From CAVTJL01 sp963828215 (GTDB lineage Bacteria > Pseudomonadota > Alphaproteobacteria > Geminicoccales > Geminicoccaceae), in assembly GCA_963828215.1 (NCBI GenBank), contig CAWHFO010000003.1, positions 59,119 to 123,118 on the forward strand: DNA of 64,000 nt, given 5' to 3'. The position numbers were made by a program, and so were the translations under genes. This document shows, in pieces, positions 63,356 through 64,000 of the stretch (position 1 is the stretch's first letter; every line of letters starts with the position of its first letter). The notes beneath the pieces are model-generated. The model was not told where the DNA came from, did no database searches, and worked only from the letters and a program-made list of their open reading frames with translations.

Positions 63356-64000
63356 TCAGGCGAGCTTCAGCTCGATCTGGTTCAGCTCACCAGGTTTGAC
63401 GGTGATGGCGGCTGAGGCGGCCGCGTCCCGGCCGTCCAGCTTGCCCATGAGCTTGAGCATGTGGAGCCCCGGTGGGACGTCGGGCAGCTGCCACGCCTGC
63501 CCGGCCAGCTCGCCGCCCGGGCGGCCGTCGAAGGTGACCTTGACGACGCCTACCGCGTTCGGCACTCGAACCTCGACCGCGCCCGGCTGCCGGGTCTCAG
63601 CGCCAGCGCGGTAGGTCTTGGCAAGCTCGGCGAGCGCGCCCCTGAACTCCTGGACCCATGTCTGGGTCTCGCTCTGGACGATCGCCAGCACCGCATCCGC
63701 GAAGCCCCGCTGCAGCTTCAAGAGCGCATCGCGCTCGCCGTCCTCGGGCGCGCGGGCACCCAGGCGAGCCTGCTCCATGACCCAATCGAAGCGGAAGGTC
63801 TGGAGCAGCCGCTCCAGCTCGAGCTGGCTCGAGCGAAAGCGCATCCAGCTCGAGGAGACGCCAAATGCACTGTCGCCGGCGAGGATGGCAGCGGCAATGG
63901 CGAGGAAGATGTAGCCGAAATTGGTGGGTGCCGACCCGATGGCGACCTGGAGCAAAGGGGCGAGCGTGCCAATGGTGCCGGCGAGGATCGCGGCCAGCCT
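63356..64000 (-). CDS. SLATT-like 2-TM membrane protein with C-terminal beta domain (5' end outside window)
   Basis: The protein enters from the right edge (…AAILAGTIGTLAPLLQVAIG, TM1). TM2 is FGYIFLAIAAAILAGDSAFG, followed by the SLATT-like juxtamembrane motif VSSSWMRFRSSQLELERLLQTFRFDWVMEQ and a helical segment. A C-terminal 75-residue beta-rich domain (VEVRVPNAVGVVKVTFDGRPGGELAGQAW … GELNQIELKLA) resembles PEGA-like modules. SLATT domains are pore-forming effectors in nucleotide-signal-linked conflict systems by comparative genomics. The assignment rests on motif resemblance alone. Confidence 0.55.
   Translation of the reverse strand, partial: RLAAILAGTIGTLAPLLQVAIGSAPTNFGYIFLAIAAAILAGDSAFGVSSSWMRFRSSQLELERLLQTFRFDWVMEQARLGARAPEDGERDALLKLQRGFADAVLAIVQSETQTWVQEFRGALAELAKTYRAGAETRQPGAVEVRVPNAVGVVKVTFDGRPGGELAGQAWQLPDVPPGLHMLKLMGKLDGRDAAASAAITVKPGELNQIELKLA

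Overview
The window is very GC-rich, roughly 70% by eye, with dense, often overlapping genes. It most likely comes from an alphaproteobacterium, plausibly near the Rhodospirillales/Geminicoccales. Supporting signs are CysG followed by a DUF2849 gene, the run aminotransferase-hom-glpX-recJ-tRNA-Glu, a class I PhaC, a DUF29 gene, and the palindromic 'MDPRIKSEDD'-type repeat. I cannot fix the taxon from sequence alone.

Layout. 1-6.1 kb: a cut-off methyltransferase, a CaiB/BaiF CoA-transferase, and a GbcA-like Rieske oxygenase followed by an SDR and a class I fumarase. 6.3-9.6 kb: siroheme synthase cysG, DUF2849, a leader with three hairpins, and a RhlE-like helicase. 9.7-19.7 kb: the accessory core, all on the minus strand. 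It holds a VapBC module, a decapitated BKACE gene, a gene for a protein with about 13 HEAT repeats plus membrane segments plus a NACHT NTPase, an acyl-CoA synthetase, and a LRR-ROC-COR-TIR (Roco) protein whose ATG overlaps the phaC stop. Both large proteins resemble NLR-type immune sensors; an anti-phage role is inference. 19.7-30.2 kb: mostly housekeeping genes (phaC, an OmpA-like lipoprotein, alaC-like aminotransferase, hom, glpX, recJ, tRNA-Glu, an AGPS-like flavoprotein).

30.4-43 kb: a lyxose/mannose-isomerase-like gene and a minus-strand operon dppBCDF-like - amidase - amidase - binding protein - amidase, probably for uptake and hydrolysis of an amide. A GlcG-like gene and an XRE-cupin regulator are divergent from it, with two palindromes in the shared intergenic region. 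43.2-55.9 kb: one thirteen-gene minus-strand operon: BtpA/SgcQ-like protein, PfkB kinase, a LacI-HTH/PfkB kinase fusion, two sugar-type ABC importers, an M20 hydrolase, a phosphotriesterase-like hydrolase and a GATase-like protein. Two LacI-type operator-like palindromes lie 22-27 bases upstream of start codons in this operon. The pathway is not one I recognise. 56-64 kb: a gene whose 3' end is supplied by a palindromic repeat, a DUF29 gene extended by an IS1380 insertion at its stop codon, a lower-GC cassette of three secreted/membrane proteins, a cNMP-binding protein, an unknown, a HAD phosphatase, and a SLATT-like membrane protein cut by the window end.

Caution: single-base frame breaks occur about every 1-2 kb, including in housekeeping genes such as cysG. 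Most are probably indel errors of a draft long-read or metagenomic assembly. I give whole-gene spans and name the break points rather than calling these pseudogenes.
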